DNA from: Amycolatopsis orientalis DSM 43388
Lineage (GTDB): Bacteria; Actinomycetota; Actinomycetes; Mycobacteriales; Pseudonocardiaceae
NCBI RefSeq assembly: GCF_000411975.1
Contig: NZ_ASXG01000048.1
Coordinates: 1 to 64,000 of the forward strand
Direction: 5' to 3'
Length of the DNA: 64,000 nucleotides
Shown: positions 1 through 9,899 of the stretch, piece by piece
Layout: every line of letters starts with the position of its first letter
Numbering within the stretch: position 1 is the first letter of the stretch
The notes under the pieces: model-generated
Told to the model about the DNA's origin: nothing
Databases searched by the model: none
The model's input: only the letters and a program-made list of their open reading frames with translations
Program-made: the position numbers and the translations under genes

Positions 1-59
1 GTCATGCCGGGCCTGGCGACCACGAACTCCTTGATCAGGAGCTACGAAAAAGGTAACGG

Positions 60-470
60 GGGGAGCGGTGCGGGAGAAGTGTGCTTGAGCGAGTGGGGCG
101 GCGGTCTCGCGCTTGAGTGGGGTGGTCCTCGGGCCGGTTGGGTTCCGGCGCGGGGGAGCGGTGCGGGAGAAGTGTGCTTGAGCGAGTGGGGCGGATGTCT
201 CGCGCTTCAGTGGGACGGTCCCCGAGGGGCGGCGGGCGTCGCAGCGGGGGAAGGCGTGGGAGAGGCGTTCTTGACCCTGTGGGGCGGATGTCTCGAGCTT
301 GAGTGGGGCGGTCCTCGGGTCGCGGAGGGTTCCGGCGTGGGGAAGCCGGGGGAGAGGCGTGCTTGAGCGAGTGGGGCGGAGGTCTCGCGCTTGAGCGGGG
401 TGGCCTTCGGATCGCGGGGCTTCGAAGCGGGGGAAGCTGCTTGCGCGGGGTGCGGGGGCCGTGCGCTTGA
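60..470. repeat. 93-bp tandem direct repeats (four copies plus a degenerate fifth)
   Basis: The block GAGTGGGGCGG...CTCGCGCTTGAG recurs with matching landmarks at about 106, 199, 292 and 384, giving periods of 93, 93 and 92 bp, with a shortened fifth copy near 463. A period of 93 bp equals 31 codons, so one forward frame reads as a 31-residue repeat. That frame lacks a ribosome binding site and a recognisable domain, so I treat the block as non-coding repeat DNA. Bases 1-59 may hold the upstream region of a minus-strand gene starting beyond the window edge; this is not certain. Confidence 0.75.
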
Positions 471-576
471 GCGGGGCGGTCCTTGGTTCCACGGGTCTCC
501 GACGTGGCGGAGGCGGCAAGGAGAAGCGAACTTCACCGGAGTGCCTCGGAAAACCTCGCGCCTGAGTACGTGAACA

Positions 577-601
577 GCGGGTCCCCGGAGCGGGGAACCG
601 C
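577..601 (-). terminator. Possible hairpin terminator downstream of the 632-1255 gene
   Basis: An imperfect inverted repeat (GCGG.TCCCCG, GAG loop, CGGGGA.CCGC, one mismatch) lies about 30 bp past the stop of the minus-strand gene ending at 632. It has no T-tract, as is usual for actinomycete hairpin terminators. The remaining bases from 471 to 631 show no other feature. Confidence 0.35.
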
Positions 602-631
602 CATTTCTCGATGTCGGCGGGACGCGCCCCG

Positions 632-1255
632 CTAGCCTTCCGCCGGGGCGTCGGCGAAAGTCTGGTCGATGTCCGGAATCCAGTAGCAGATCTCGAGCGC
701 CTTCAGCCGGGACATGTGCCAGACCTTCCGGCTGCTGCCCAATGCCCCGGTCGCGCCGAGCACCGAGAGGGCCGCGGCTCCGGCGGCGACCAGCCGATGC
801 GGTCCGGTCGCGGTCTGGACGAGTGCGACGACCGCGGCCAGCGTGAACGCGAAGGCGATGTTGCGCAGCATCACCGACTGCGCACGCATCCGGACGATTT
901 CTCCGGCGGCGTCCTTGTCGTGCAATTCCGCCGCGGCGACGAGCAGCACCGGGTTGGCTTTCACGTAAGCACGGTCCCGTGCCTGCGGAATCTGCGCGAC
1001 GAACTCCTGCCGGGCCTCCTCCGCGTCCCGCCGGGGGCGCACCCGCTCCAGCTGCGCGGCCAGTGGGTGGAAGAGATGTCCGAGCAGATAGCTGGCCACG
1101 ACCGCACCGGCGACCAGGAGCGCTCCCGGGGCGGAAGTCAGCGCGGCGACGTGCAGGATCCCCAGCCGGTCGAGCACGTAGACCAGCAGCGACAACTGGA
1201 CCGCTCCGGGCACGGCGAAGCTGAACAGGTCGAAAATGCCGACTGCGAACGTCAC
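632..1255 (-). CDS. Hypothetical membrane protein, 207 aa
   Basis: The GTG at 1255 is chosen because GGAGG lies 7 bases upstream; the longer open frame beyond it is only the shadow of the permease gene. The protein has an N-terminal hydrophobic pair (about residues 1-60), a charged helical middle that is rich in Arg, Glu and Lys and probably cytosolic, then a second hydrophobic pair (about 125-170) and a soluble tail ending in Asp-Gln-Thr-Phe. I do not recognise the family. It sits about 100 bp downstream of the permease operon and may be read through from it, but the gap and its own good RBS allow independent expression. Confidence 0.75.
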   Translation of the reverse strand: MTFAVGIFDLFSFAVPGAVQLSLLVYVLDRLGILHVAALTSAPGALLVAGAVVASYLLGHLFHPLAAQLERVRPRRDAEEARQEFVAQIPQARDRAYVKANPVLLVAAAELHDKDAAGEIVRMRAQSVMLRNIAFAFTLAAVVALVQTATGPHRLVAAGAAALSVLGATGALGSSRKVWHMSRLKALEICYWIPDIDQTFADAPAEG

Positions 1256-1356
1256 GAATCGCCTCCAGGCAGGGGTTTCGGGGACAGGGATCGTCCCACA
1301 GCCTGCCCGCGCGCGTACCGCGTTTCGCGTCTCCCCACGAGTGGCGGGCAGCCCCG

Positions 1357-2805
1357 CTACGCCTCGGCAGCCACCGCTTCCGCGGCGATCATCGCGGTGT
1401 CCCCGAACACCTCCCGCGGCTCCGGGAACACCTTCACCAGCACCGGATACGCCACCGCGGCCGTGCACAGCGTCACCACGAGGCTGATGTCCACTCCGCC
1501 CGCGATGCCCGCCAGCGGGCCGGTGATCATCGGGGTGTTCGCGCACAGCAGTCCCAGCCCCGTAGCCGGGATCCAGGCCGCCATCGCGCGCCAGTTGACG
1601 CCTCGGTGGAACCAGTACCGTCCGCCGGTGCGGCCTTCGTTGAAGACCTGCAGATCGGCCGGGTCGTAGTAGCCGCGGCGTTGCACGTAGCCGATCATCA
1701 TGATCACCATCCACGGCGACGTGCACAGCACGATCAGCGTCGCGAACGCGTTGATGCTGGACACCATGTCGAGCACGAAATTGCCGACGAAGATGAACAG
1801 CACGCTCAGCGTCCCGATCAGCAGCGTCGCTCGCACGCGGGACAGCCGCGGGAAGATCGAGCTGAAGTCCAGTCCGGTGCCGTACAACGCGGTGGTGCCG
1901 GTGGACAGTCCGCCGATCAGCGCGACCACGATCAGCGGGATCGCGTACCAGAGCGGGGAAATCGCGGTCAGGCCGGTGACGTAGTCGGCGGGATCGGCGA
2001 CCAGGGTCGCGGTCGCGATGCCGAAGCCGAACGGCAGCAGCGTCGCCAGTTGCGCGAGGAACGGCGCGGCCAGCAGCGAGCGCCGCGAGTGGGCCGCGGG
2101 GATGTAGCGCGACCAGTCGCCCAGGAACGCGCCGAACGAGATCGGGTTCGCCATCACGGTCAGCACGGCGAGGATCCACGTCGGCCAGAAACCGCCGAGG
2201 GCGAAATTGCCGCTGCCGGCGAACGACGGATCGAACGAACCGCCGTAGGCGAAGATCCCGAGCAGCATGATGAGCGTGCCCAGCGTCACCGCGACGCGGT
2301 TGACCAGCAGCATGAAGCGGTAACCGTAAATGCACACGACGAGCACGGCGATCGCGATCACGCCGTACGCGACCGCGCGCAGCGCCGGGCCGCCGTCGAT
2401 GCCGAAAAGCCGTTGCGCCGCACCGGCTACCGCGTCGCCGCTCACCCAGACCGAGATCGCGAAGAAGGTGATCGCGGTGAGCAGCGACAGGAACGAGCCG
2501 ACGCACCGGCCGACCACGCCGAAGTGCGCGCCGGACGAAACCGCGTTGTTGGTCCGGGTGACCGGGCCGAACAAGGCCATCGGAGACAGCACCAGCGCGC
2601 CGAGCACCACGCCGACGACGGTCGCCGCGAGCGCGGCCCAGAAGCTCAGCCCGTACGCGATCGGCAGCGTGCCGAGGATGATCGTGGCGAACGTGTTGGC
2701 CCCGCCGAACGCGAGCCGGAACAGGTCGCGCGGCCGCGACGTCTGTTCGGCGGGCGGGATCGGCGCGATGCCGTGTTGCTCGACCTCGGTGACTTTGTCG
2801 CTCAT
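1357..2805 (-). CDS. NCS1-family permease (purine/cytosine/allantoin transporter type), 482 aa
   Basis: This is a polytopic membrane protein of about twelve hydrophobic segments, matching the cytosine/purines/uracil/thiamine/allantoin permease (NCS1) family in length and in its N-terminal layout: a short soluble head, then an FGGANTFATIILG-like first helix. It presumably imports a nitrogenous substrate by cation symport. The ATG at 2805 is used because it overlaps the stop of the aldehyde dehydrogenase by one base (TAATG), implying translational coupling; the open frame continues upstream but only as antisense shadow. It is the last gene of a five-gene catabolic operon. The exact substrate cannot be read from the sequence; given its neighbours, a guanidino or amine compound or a nucleobase is possible. 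Confidence 0.88.
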   Translation of the reverse strand: MSDKVTEVEQHGIAPIPPAEQTSRPRDLFRLAFGGANTFATIILGTLPIAYGLSFWAALAATVVGVVLGALVLSPMALFGPVTRTNNAVSSGAHFGVVGRCVGSFLSLLTAITFFAISVWVSGDAVAGAAQRLFGIDGGPALRAVAYGVIAIAVLVVCIYGYRFMLLVNRVAVTLGTLIMLLGIFAYGGSFDPSFAGSGNFALGGFWPTWILAVLTVMANPISFGAFLGDWSRYIPAAHSRRSLLAAPFLAQLATLLPFGFGIATATLVADPADYVTGLTAISPLWYAIPLIVVALIGGLSTGTTALYGTGLDFSSIFPRLSRVRATLLIGTLSVLFIFVGNFVLDMVSSINAFATLIVLCTSPWMVIMMIGYVQRRGYYDPADLQVFNEGRTGGRYWFHRGVNWRAMAAWIPATGLGLLCANTPMITGPLAGIAGGVDISLVVTLCTAAVAYPVLVKVFPEPREVFGDTAMIAAEAVAAEA

Positions 2806-4211
2806 TACTCGAACCTCGTCATGACGTGCTTGACGCGGGTGTACTCGGCGAACGAGTACGCCGAGAGGTCCTTGCCGTGCCCTGAGTGGCCGAACCCGCC
2901 GTGCGGCATCTCGGCGGTGAGCGGGCCGTGCGTGTTCACCCACACGCAGCCGAAATCGAGGTCGCGCGACACCCGCGCGACGCGGGCGACGTCGTTCGTC
3001 CACACCGAGGAAGCGAGGCCGTACGGGACGCCGTTGGCCAGTTCGAGCGCTTCGGTCTCGTCAGCGAACGGCTGGACGGTGATCACCGGCGCGAAGATTT
3101 CTTCCTGGACCAATTCGTCGTCCTGGCGGAGGCCGGAGACGACGGTCGGCGCGAGCTGGAAGCCCGGTCCGGTCGCGGTGCCGCCGGTTTCGACGCGGGC
3201 GTGCGACGGCAGCCGCTCCAGCAGGCCGAGCACGCGGTCGAGCTGCGCACGGCTGTTGAGCGGGCCGTAGTCGACGTCCGGACGGCGGGTGGCTGCCGTT
3301 TTCGCCAGTGCGGCAACGAATTCGTCGTGGATGCTTTCGTGCACCAGCACGCGGCTGCCGGCCGTGCAGTCCTGTCCGGCGTTGTAGAACGCGGCGTCGG
3401 CGATCCGCTCGGCGGTGTCGGCGAGGTCGGTGTCCGGGAAGACCAGCAGGGGAGCGTTGCCGCCCAGTTCCAGGTGGGTGCGCTTGAGATCGGCCGCGGC
3501 GACGGTGGCCACGTCGATGCCGGCGCGCGTCGAGCCGGTGATGGACACCAGGTCGGTGTGCGGGTGCCGGACCAGCGCACGACCGGTTTCCCGGTCGCCG
3601 CACACGGCGTTGAACACGCCCGGCGGCAGGAATTCCGCCGCGGTTTCGGCCAGCAGCACCGCGGTGGACGGGGTGGTCTCGGCGGGCTTGAGCACCACGG
3701 TGTTGCCCGCGGCGAGCGCCGGGCCGATTTTCCAGACAGCCATCATCAGCGGGTAGTTCCACGGCGCGATCTGCGCGCACACACCGATCGGCTCGCGGCG
3801 GATCACCGACGTGTGCCCGGCCAAGTACTCGCCCGCGCCGGTGCCTTCGAGCTGCCGGGCGGCGCCCGCGAAGAACCGCAGCGTGCTCACGCACTCCGGG
3901 ATTTCCTCCTCCAGCACGACCGAACGGATCTTGCCGGTCTCGCGGACCTCGGCGTCGGCGAACTCCTCCGCGCGGGCTTCCAGCGCGTCGGCGATCTTGA
4001 GCAGGGCTTCCTGGCGCTCCGCGGGCGTGCCGCGCCGCCACGACCGGAACGCGCGCGCGGCCGATTCCATCGCGAGGTCGATTTCGTTCCGCCGGGAAAC
4101 GACACTGGTGCCGAAGACCTTGCCGGTGGCCGGGTCGGTCAGTTCGAGCGTGGCCTCGGTGTCGGGCGTGTCGACCAGGGCGCCACCGACGAAGTTGCGG
4201 ACGTGGGTCAC
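2805..4211 (-). CDS. NAD-dependent aldehyde dehydrogenase, aminobutyraldehyde dehydrogenase-like, 468 aa
   Basis: This is a full-length ALDH-superfamily protein. Visible landmarks are the oxyanion Asn in the PWNYP motif (N152), Lys in LKPAE (K175), the general base in LELGG (E248) and the catalytic Cys in GQDCTAG (C282). The motif order resembles gamma-aminobutyraldehyde dehydrogenases (PatD/PuuC type), which oxidise 4-aminobutanal to GABA. The GTG start overlaps the preceding ThDP-enzyme stop by four bases (GTGA). With a ureohydrolase and a ThDP decarboxylase in the same operon, 4-guanidinobutyraldehyde or 4-aminobutyraldehyde are the likely substrates. The chemistry is certain; the substrate is inferred. 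Confidence 0.9.
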   Translation of the reverse strand: MTHVRNFVGGALVDTPDTEATLELTDPATGKVFGTSVVSRRNEIDLAMESAARAFRSWRRGTPAERQEALLKIADALEARAEEFADAEVRETGKIRSVVLEEEIPECVSTLRFFAGAARQLEGTGAGEYLAGHTSVIRREPIGVCAQIAPWNYPLMMAVWKIGPALAAGNTVVLKPAETTPSTAVLLAETAAEFLPPGVFNAVCGDRETGRALVRHPHTDLVSITGSTRAGIDVATVAAADLKRTHLELGGNAPLLVFPDTDLADTAERIADAAFYNAGQDCTAGSRVLVHESIHDEFVAALAKTAATRRPDVDYGPLNSRAQLDRVLGLLERLPSHARVETGGTATGPGFQLAPTVVSGLRQDDELVQEEIFAPVITVQPFADETEALELANGVPYGLASSVWTNDVARVARVSRDLDFGCVWVNTHGPLTAEMPHGGFGHSGHGKDLSAYSFAEYTRVKHVMTRFE

Positions 4212-5851
4212 GAGTGCTCCAAGTGGGTCGGGGCGAACATCTTCAGCAGCGCGGGAAGCACGACGACGGACGGTCCCGGGGTGCGCAGCGCGTCGGCGAG
4301 ATCGGTGCGGACAGTGTCCACAGTGGTCTTTCGCGCGGGGATGCCGAACGATTCGGCCAGCGCGACGAAATCCGGTCGCGGCAGTTCGGTCGCGGTGGTC
4401 TGGCCGAACGCGCCGGTGAGGTATTCGCGCAGGATGCCGTAGCCGCCGTCGTCGATCACCAGCCAGGTCACGTCGAGCCGGTGCTGCACGGCGGTGGCCA
4501 GTTCGGCCAGTCCGTACATCGCGCCGCCGTCACCGGACACGGCCAGCGCCCGCACCCCCGCGGCAGCGGCGCCGAGCGCGCCGGGGAGGCCGTAGCCGAG
4601 GCCGCCCGCCCCCTGCGCGGTGTGGATCGGCGCGCCGTCCGGATTCCAGGCCGACCACGCCCAGTAGGCCGCGATGGTCATGTCCCAGAAGGTTTGCGTA
4701 CCCTCGGGAAGCGCGGCGCGGATGTCGTCGATCAGCTTCCGCTCCAGCGCGAGCGGCTGACTGTCCAATCTGGACTCGACGCGGGCGAGCAGATCCTTCA
4801 CCGCGGCTTCGGCGCGGCCGTCCGGAGTGCGCGGGGCGAGCTGAGCCAGCACCGCGCGGAGGGTGTGCCGGACGTCGGCGTGCAGCGCGAGCGCGGGATA
4901 GTTCGACTCCAGTTTGCCGAGATCCGCTTCCACCTGCACGATCCGGCCGCGCGGCGCGAACTCGCGGTAGTTGCTGGACAGCTCGCCCAGCCCGGAGCCG
5001 AGCACCAGCAGGACGTCGGCGGCGGCGAGGAATTCGGTGGTGTGCCAGTCTTCCAGCCACGATTGCGCGGAAAGCTCGTGGTCCCAGGCGAAAACGCCCT
5101 TGCCGCCGAACGTCGACACCACCGGCGCGCGCAGGGTTTCGGCGAGCTGCCGCAGCTCGTCGTGCGCTCCGGACCGCAGGGCGCCGCCACCGGCGAGAAT
5201 CACCGGATTCTTCGCCGTGGCGAGGAGCTTCACGGCTTCAGCGACCAGCTCCGGCAACGGTTCGAGCGGTGCCGGAGCGGCGGTCACCGAGGTCAACTGC
5301 GGCAGGGTGGTTTCGGCGAGCAGCACGTCCTGCGGGATTTCCACCCACACCGGCCCGTACGGTGCGGTCGCGGCGGATTCCCACGCTTCGCGCAGCGCGG
5401 TCGGGATCTGGCTGATCGAGCGGACCACGTGCACCGACTTCACGACATCACGGAAGCTGGCCTGCTGGTCCGGCAGTTCGTGCAGATAGCCGTGCCGTCC
5501 GCCGCCCAGCCCGGCGACCGGGATCTGGCTGGAAATCCCGAGCACCGGCACCGAAGCCGCGCGCGATTCCTGCAGCGAGGCCAGCGTGAGCAGCGCGCCG
5601 GGGCCGGTCGACACGATCATCGGCGTGACCGGCACCGGGCCGTGCGGATCGGCGGCGAGCCGGGCACGCGCGTGGCCGTCCGCGGCGAAGGCGAGGTTGT
5701 TCTCCACTCGCGAGCTGACCACGCGCAGGTCCTCGGCCCGGCGCAGCGCTTCGAACAAGCCGAGCGCGTGCTGCCCAGGCAGGCCGAACACGGTGTGCGC
5801 ACCGAGCGCCCGCAGCGTCTCTACGACAACGTCGCCGCCGATCCGGGTCAT
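4208..5851 (-). CDS. Thiamine-diphosphate-dependent enzyme (acetolactate-synthase-like; possible 2-ketoarginine decarboxylase), 547 aa
   Basis: The protein has the three-domain ThDP architecture: an N-terminal Pyr domain with the activating Glu (E50, in RVENNLA), a central domain, and a C-terminal PP domain with the GDG signature (residues 440-442) followed about 25 residues later by DD (467-468) in place of the usual NN. Its length is normal for acetolactate synthase/pyruvate decarboxylase relatives. It overlaps the ureohydrolase stop by four bases and the ALDH start by four. In Pseudomonas the arginine transaminase pathway uses a ThDP enzyme (AruI) to make guanidinobutyraldehyde, which an ALDH and guanidinobutyrase then process. 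The gene set here fits that, but no arginine transaminase is present, so this assignment is inference. Confidence 0.85.
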   Translation of the reverse strand: MTRIGGDVVVETLRALGAHTVFGLPGQHALGLFEALRRAEDLRVVSSRVENNLAFAADGHARARLAADPHGPVPVTPMIVSTGPGALLTLASLQESRAASVPVLGISSQIPVAGLGGGRHGYLHELPDQQASFRDVVKSVHVVRSISQIPTALREAWESAATAPYGPVWVEIPQDVLLAETTLPQLTSVTAAPAPLEPLPELVAEAVKLLATAKNPVILAGGGALRSGAHDELRQLAETLRAPVVSTFGGKGVFAWDHELSAQSWLEDWHTTEFLAAADVLLVLGSGLGELSSNYREFAPRGRIVQVEADLGKLESNYPALALHADVRHTLRAVLAQLAPRTPDGRAEAAVKDLLARVESRLDSQPLALERKLIDDIRAALPEGTQTFWDMTIAAYWAWSAWNPDGAPIHTAQGAGGLGYGLPGALGAAAAGVRALAVSGDGGAMYGLAELATAVQHRLDVTWLVIDDGGYGILREYLTGAFGQTTATELPRPDFVALAESFGIPARKTTVDTVRTDLADALRTPGPSVVVLPALLKMFAPTHLEHS

Positions 5852-6801
5852 GCGCCGCGTCCCAGCGCCAGCAGGCTGACCAGGTCGTAGGCGACGTGCG
5901 AAGCGGCGACCGCGGTGATCTCGGCGTGGTCGTACGCCGGAGCCAGTTCCACGACGTCCGCGCCGACCAGGTTGAGCCCGCGCAGGCCGCGCAGGATCTC
6001 CAGCAGTTCGCGGCTGGTCATGCCGCCCGCCTCAGGGGTGCCGGTGCCCGGCGCGTGCGCGGGGTCGAGCACGTCGATGTCCACGGACACGTAGAGCGGA
6101 CGGTCGCCGATGCGCTGCCGAAGCGCGTCCACGGTCTCGTCGATGCCGCGGCGCAGTACGTCGCCGGAGGTGACGATGCCGAAGCCGAGGCGACGGTCTT
6201 CTTCAAGGTCGCGCTTGCCGTACAGCGGGCCGCGCGTGCCCACGTGCGACACGGCGCTGGTGTCGAGGATGCCTTCTTCGACTGCGCGACGGAACGGCGT
6301 GCCGTGCGTGTACGGCTCGCCGAAGTAGGTGTCCCAGGTGTCGAGGTGAGCGTCGAAGTGAAGCAGCGCAACGGGACCGTGCTTCTTCGCTGCCGCGCGC
6401 AGCAGCGGGAGCGCGATGGTGTGGTCGCCGCCGACGGTCACCAGCTTCGTCTCGCCCGCAGTGAGCGCTTCGGCTTCCTGCTGCAGCTTCTCGATCGCTT
6501 CGCCGATGTGGAACGGGTTGACCGCGATGTCGCCGGCGTCCACCACCTGCTTCTCGGCGAACGGCGAAACGTCCAGACCGGGGTGATACGGCCGCAGCAG
6601 CCGGCTCGCCTCGCGCAGCGCCGAAGGGCCGAACCGCGCGCCCGGGCGGTAGGACACGCCGGAGTCGAACGGCACGCCGACCACGGCTACGTCGGCGCTC
6701 GGCACCTCGTCGATCCGCGGCAGCCGCGCGAAGGTCGCGAAGCCGGCGAAACGCGGGATCTGCGACGAGTCGAGCGGGCCGACCGGACGCTGTTCACTCA
6801 C
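5848..6801 (-). CDS. speB: Ureohydrolase, agmatinase or guanidinobutyrase, 317 aa
   Basis: The protein is an arginase/agmatinase-family enzyme hydrolysing a guanidino group to urea plus an amine. All manganese ligands are visible: H127 in GGDHT; D150, H152 and D154 in HFDAHLD; D241 and D243 in SVDIDVLDP. The length is typical. The GTG start overlaps the transporter stop by four bases. Agmatinase (giving putrescine) and guanidinobutyrase (giving GABA) share this fold, and the residues seen here do not separate them. The neighbouring ALDH and ThDP enzyme make guanidinobutyrate plausible. The symbol speB is therefore provisional. Confidence 0.88.
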   Translation of the reverse strand: MSEQRPVGPLDSSQIPRFAGFATFARLPRIDEVPSADVAVVGVPFDSGVSYRPGARFGPSALREASRLLRPYHPGLDVSPFAEKQVVDAGDIAVNPFHIGEAIEKLQQEAEALTAGETKLVTVGGDHTIALPLLRAAAKKHGPVALLHFDAHLDTWDTYFGEPYTHGTPFRRAVEEGILDTSAVSHVGTRGPLYGKRDLEEDRRLGFGIVTSGDVLRRGIDETVDALRQRIGDRPLYVSVDIDVLDPAHAPGTGTPEAGGMTSRELLEILRGLRGLNLVGADVVELAPAYDHAEITAVAASHVAYDLVSLLALGRGA

Positions 6802-8249
6802 TGGGGCAACTCCTGTCGGATTTCAGATGCGCTGAGATCTTCAGCGGCTTCGGAGCCGTGGAGACGTTGGGTCCACACGGAAAGAATGCTGTCCGGCGTA
6901 CGCGGTGTCGCGAGGCTGACGCCGACGTACACGATCAGGCTGACCCCGAGGCCCCAATAGATGGGACTGTTGGCCGCGACTCCGTCGATGATCATGAAGG
7001 CGATCACGGACACCGTTCCGGCCACCATCGACGCGTACGCGCCTTCGCGAGTACCGCGCTTCCAGAACAGCGCGCCGATGATCGTCACGAGAAGGCCGCC
7101 GACGAGGATGTCGTACGCGATGGTGAGCGCGTTGACGACGTCGTCCACGAGCATTGCGATCCCGATGGCCACGATGCCCAGCACAAGTGTCGTCACTCGG
7201 TTACGCAAGACCTCGCCACTCTTTAGGCCGACCTTGCGCAACAGGTCCGAAGTCGTCGTGGTGGCGCACGCGATCAGCGCGCCGCTCGAAGTCGACATCA
7301 GCGCGGACAGCGCGGCAGCGAGCACGAGACCGCGTACGCCGGTGGGCAGGAGCCGTTCGGCGATGGTGGCGAAGGCGTCCTGAGCGCTGCCGAGATCGGG
7401 GTACAGGACCTTCGCCGCCGTACCGATCAGCGCGCCCGCGATGCCGTAAACGAGGCAGTACACGCCGGAGATGACACCGCCGCCGGTCGCGACGCGCGGG
7501 GTGCGCGCGGTGAACACGCGCTGCCAGATGTCCTGCCCGATCAGCAGCCCGAAGGTGTAGATCAGGAAGTAGGTCAGGATCGTCTCGCCGCCGATCGAGG
7601 TGAACTCGAAGTACGACGCGTCCAGCTTCTCGGCCATCCCGCTGAAGCCGCCCGCCGAGACGAGCGCGACCGGCAGGAGCACGAACAGGATGCCGACGGT
7701 CTTGATCACGAACTGCGCGATGTCGGTCAGCGTGATCGACCACATGCCGCCGAGCACCGAGTACAGCACCACGATCGACCCGCCGATCGCGATCCCGGCC
7801 CAGCTCGGGATCGAGAACAGCACCTTGAAGATCGACGCGAACGCCAGCGTCGAGGTGACCGTGAGCATCAGCGTGTAGCCCCACATCACCACGCCGGACA
7901 CCGCGCTCGCGCGGCCGCCGTAACGCAGGTCGAGCATCTCGCCGACGGTGTAGACGCGCAGTTTCACCAGCCGCCGTGCGAAAACCGCGTGCAGCACGAG
8001 GATCCCGGCGCCGATCGTGATCACCAGCCACGCGCCGGAGATGCCGTAGGTGTAGCCGAGCTTCACGCCGCCGACGGTCGACGCGCCGCCGAGCACGACG
8101 GCCGACATCGTGCCGGAGTACATGAACCAGCCGAGCCGCCGTCCGGCGACCAGGTAGTCGGATTTGGTCTTGGCCAGCAGGAGGCCGATCCAGCCGACCC
8201 CGATCATGCCCGCGATGTACAGCGCGATCACCGCATAGTCGCCGCCCAC
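6798..8249 (-). CDS. Sodium:solute symporter (SSS family), 483 aa
   Basis: The protein has about thirteen hydrophobic segments with SSS signatures: the early G-x-R-R-L-G-W-F stretch, the Na-site helix around [10 protein letters not shown] and a conserved C-terminal Ser-rich helix ([13 protein letters not shown]). The GTG at 8249 is chosen because a strong AAGGAGG lies 5 bases upstream; the open frame running further upstream is antisense to the PucR gene. It is the first gene of the operon and overlaps the ureohydrolase. It probably imports the operon's substrate (an amino acid, guanidino acid or polyamine-like solute) with Na+. Divergent transcription from the PucR gene suggests substrate-dependent control. 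Confidence 0.9.
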   Translation of the reverse strand: MGGDYAVIALYIAGMIGVGWIGLLLAKTKSDYLVAGRRLGWFMYSGTMSAVVLGGASTVGGVKLGYTYGISGAWLVITIGAGILVLHAVFARRLVKLRVYTVGEMLDLRYGGRASAVSGVVMWGYTLMLTVTSTLAFASIFKVLFSIPSWAGIAIGGSIVVLYSVLGGMWSITLTDIAQFVIKTVGILFVLLPVALVSAGGFSGMAEKLDASYFEFTSIGGETILTYFLIYTFGLLIGQDIWQRVFTARTPRVATGGGVISGVYCLVYGIAGALIGTAAKVLYPDLGSAQDAFATIAERLLPTGVRGLVLAAALSALMSTSSGALIACATTTTSDLLRKVGLKSGEVLRNRVTTLVLGIVAIGIAMLVDDVVNALTIAYDILVGGLLVTIIGALFWKRGTREGAYASMVAGTVSVIAFMIIDGVAANSPIYWGLGVSLIVYVGVSLATPRTPDSILSVWTQRLHGSEAAEDLSASEIRQELPQ

Positions 8250-8355
8250 GGGTCCTCCTTGAAACGGGGTGGGTTCTTGCGGGACACCGTAGGGTCGGGC
8301 GGCCCCGCGGCGGCATGGGACGATGTATCCAGGAATTCGTCGGAGATTGGTTGAA

Positions 8356-9840
8356 ATGACCCACCAGGACGTGCTGTTGCCCGCAGAGGTGACAGTCCCA
8401 CTACGCACCGTCGCGGGCAACCCGGAGCTGGCGCTCGACGTCGTGCCCGAAACGCTGCGTCCAGGCGCGCTGGACCGGCCGGTGCGGTGGGCGCACGTGA
8501 GCGAACTGGCCGATCCCGCGCCGTACCTGGTGGGTGCCGAGCTCGTGCTGACCGCGGGCGTGAACCTGCCGAAAGATGCCGACCGGTACGTCCGCGGGCT
8601 GTGCGACGCGGGCGTCACCGCGCTGGGCTTCGGCCTGACTCCGACGGTCTCGGAAACCCTGCCGGCCGCGCTGCGCGACGCCTGCGCGGAGCACGGTCTG
8701 CCGCTGCTAGTGGTGCCGCCCGCGACGCCGTTCCTGGCGATCAACCGCGCCGTCGCAGTTGCGCTCGCCGAGGCAGGCCGGCATGAAGAACGACGGCTGG
8801 CCGAAGGTCGCGAAGCGTTGACGCGAGCCGCTGGCGGCGGCCTGGGGGAGTTGGTCGCCGCGCTCGCCGGCCGGTTGCGCGGGTGGGTCGCGATGGTCGG
8901 CGCCGGAGACGTGCTGGCGGCGGGCTACGACGCGCCGCAGCCGTTGCCGTCACCGGTGAAGGAACTGCTCGCGACGTTGCGCTCGCGCTCCGGAATCCGC
9001 ATCGCCTCGACCGAATTGCCGGACGGCACGCACGTCGTCGCGCAGCCGGTCTATCCGCAGGCGACCGCCGCGCACCTGGTCGTGGTCGGCCGGGCGCAGC
9101 GGTTCCACAGCGGAGACCGGGCGATCCTGGCCGTCGGCGCGGCGCTGCTGGGACTCGTCGGCCGCGCCGGATCGGACAGCGCGGAACTCGGTGCCGCGGC
9201 CACCGCATTGCTGCTCGGCGGCCCCGGATCGGACGCGTTGGCCGGAGTCGTCGGCAGCGACCAGGCCCGGCTCGTCGCCGGAGTCGCCCACCGGCGGGGC
9301 CCGGACGCGCTGGCCCGGCGGCCGGACTGGCTGCGCGCCCGCCTCGACACCCCGCTCGTCCAGGTCCTGCCCGGCCCGCGCTTCTACGCCATCGCCGGCG
9401 AACTGGGCGACCTGGACGGCCTCCTCGACCACGGCTGGCTCGTGGTGGCCAGCACGCCGCATCCCGCCGAGGACCTGCCGGCCGCCGTCGCGGAAACCGA
9501 ACTGCTGCTCGCGCGCGCCCGAGCATTGTCCCGTCCGCTGGCCGCCAGCGCCGATCCGCTCGGCTTCGACGAGCTGATCCCACCCGCCGCGGCCGGCGCG
9601 TTCGCCGAACGGCTGCTGGCCCCGCTGCGGGAACTCGACCGCGCGCACGGCCGCGAGCTGGTGCCGACCTTGCGGACTTGGCTGGCGCACCACGGAAGCT
9701 GGGACCGCACCGCGACCGAACTAGGGGTGCACCGCAACAGCGTGCGGCACCGGATCGGACAGGTCGAACGGGCGCTGGGGGTGCAGCTGGCCGACCCGGA
9801 AACACGGATGCGACTGTGGTTCGCGTTGCGCTGGGCGTGA
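8356..9840 (+). CDS. PucR-family transcriptional regulator, 494 aa
   Basis: The N-terminal PucR ligand-binding domain covers about residues 15-135, and the C-terminal PucR helix-turn-helix is visible in the segment W-D-R-T-A-T-E-L-G-V-H-R-N-S-V-R-H-R near the end. The ATG at 8356 is preceded by GGAG at 10 bases; an in-frame ATG at 8323 is less well placed. It is divergent from the transporter-led catabolic operon with 106 bp between them, so it is the obvious candidate regulator of that operon. PucR proteins generally respond to nitrogenous catabolites. The sensed ligand is unknown. Confidence 0.88.
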   Translation: MTHQDVLLPAEVTVPLRTVAGNPELALDVVPETLRPGALDRPVRWAHVSELADPAPYLVGAELVLTAGVNLPKDADRYVRGLCDAGVTALGFGLTPTVSETLPAALRDACAEHGLPLLVVPPATPFLAINRAVAVALAEAGRHEERRLAEGREALTRAAGGGLGELVAALAGRLRGWVAMVGAGDVLAAGYDAPQPLPSPVKELLATLRSRSGIRIASTELPDGTHVVAQPVYPQATAAHLVVVGRAQRFHSGDRAILAVGAALLGLVGRAGSDSAELGAAATALLLGGPGSDALAGVVGSDQARLVAGVAHRRGPDALARRPDWLRARLDTPLVQVLPGPRFYAIAGELGDLDGLLDHGWLVVASTPHPAEDLPAAVAETELLLARARALSRPLAASADPLGFDELIPPAAAGAFAERLLAPLRELDRAHGRELVPTLRTWLAHHGSWDRTATELGVHRNSVRHRIGQVERALGVQLADPETRMRLWFALRWA

Positions 9841-9854
9841 ACGCGAGTGTCCAC

Positions 9855-9888
9855 TCAGGTCTCTCAGGTGTTCTCAGGAAACTATGGG
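9855..9888 (+). promoter_or_regulatory. Triple TCAGG direct repeat and possible -10 element before the response regulator
   Basis: TCAGG occurs at 9855, 9864 and 9874 (9- and 10-bp spacing, one helical turn), the arrangement expected for tandem binding of an OmpR-type regulator. TATGGG at 9883-9888 may be a -10 box. It lies about 12 bases from the only suitable GTG start (9900), and no Shine-Dalgarno sits at the right distance, so the transcript may be nearly leaderless and autoregulated. Confidence 0.5.
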
Positions 9889-9899
9889 ATTGTGGTCTG

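Noticed and set aside
4..366. 120-aa reading frame with a 31-residue repeat
   Set aside because: No ribosome binding site at its ATG and no known domain; it exists because the 93-bp repeat happens to keep one frame open.
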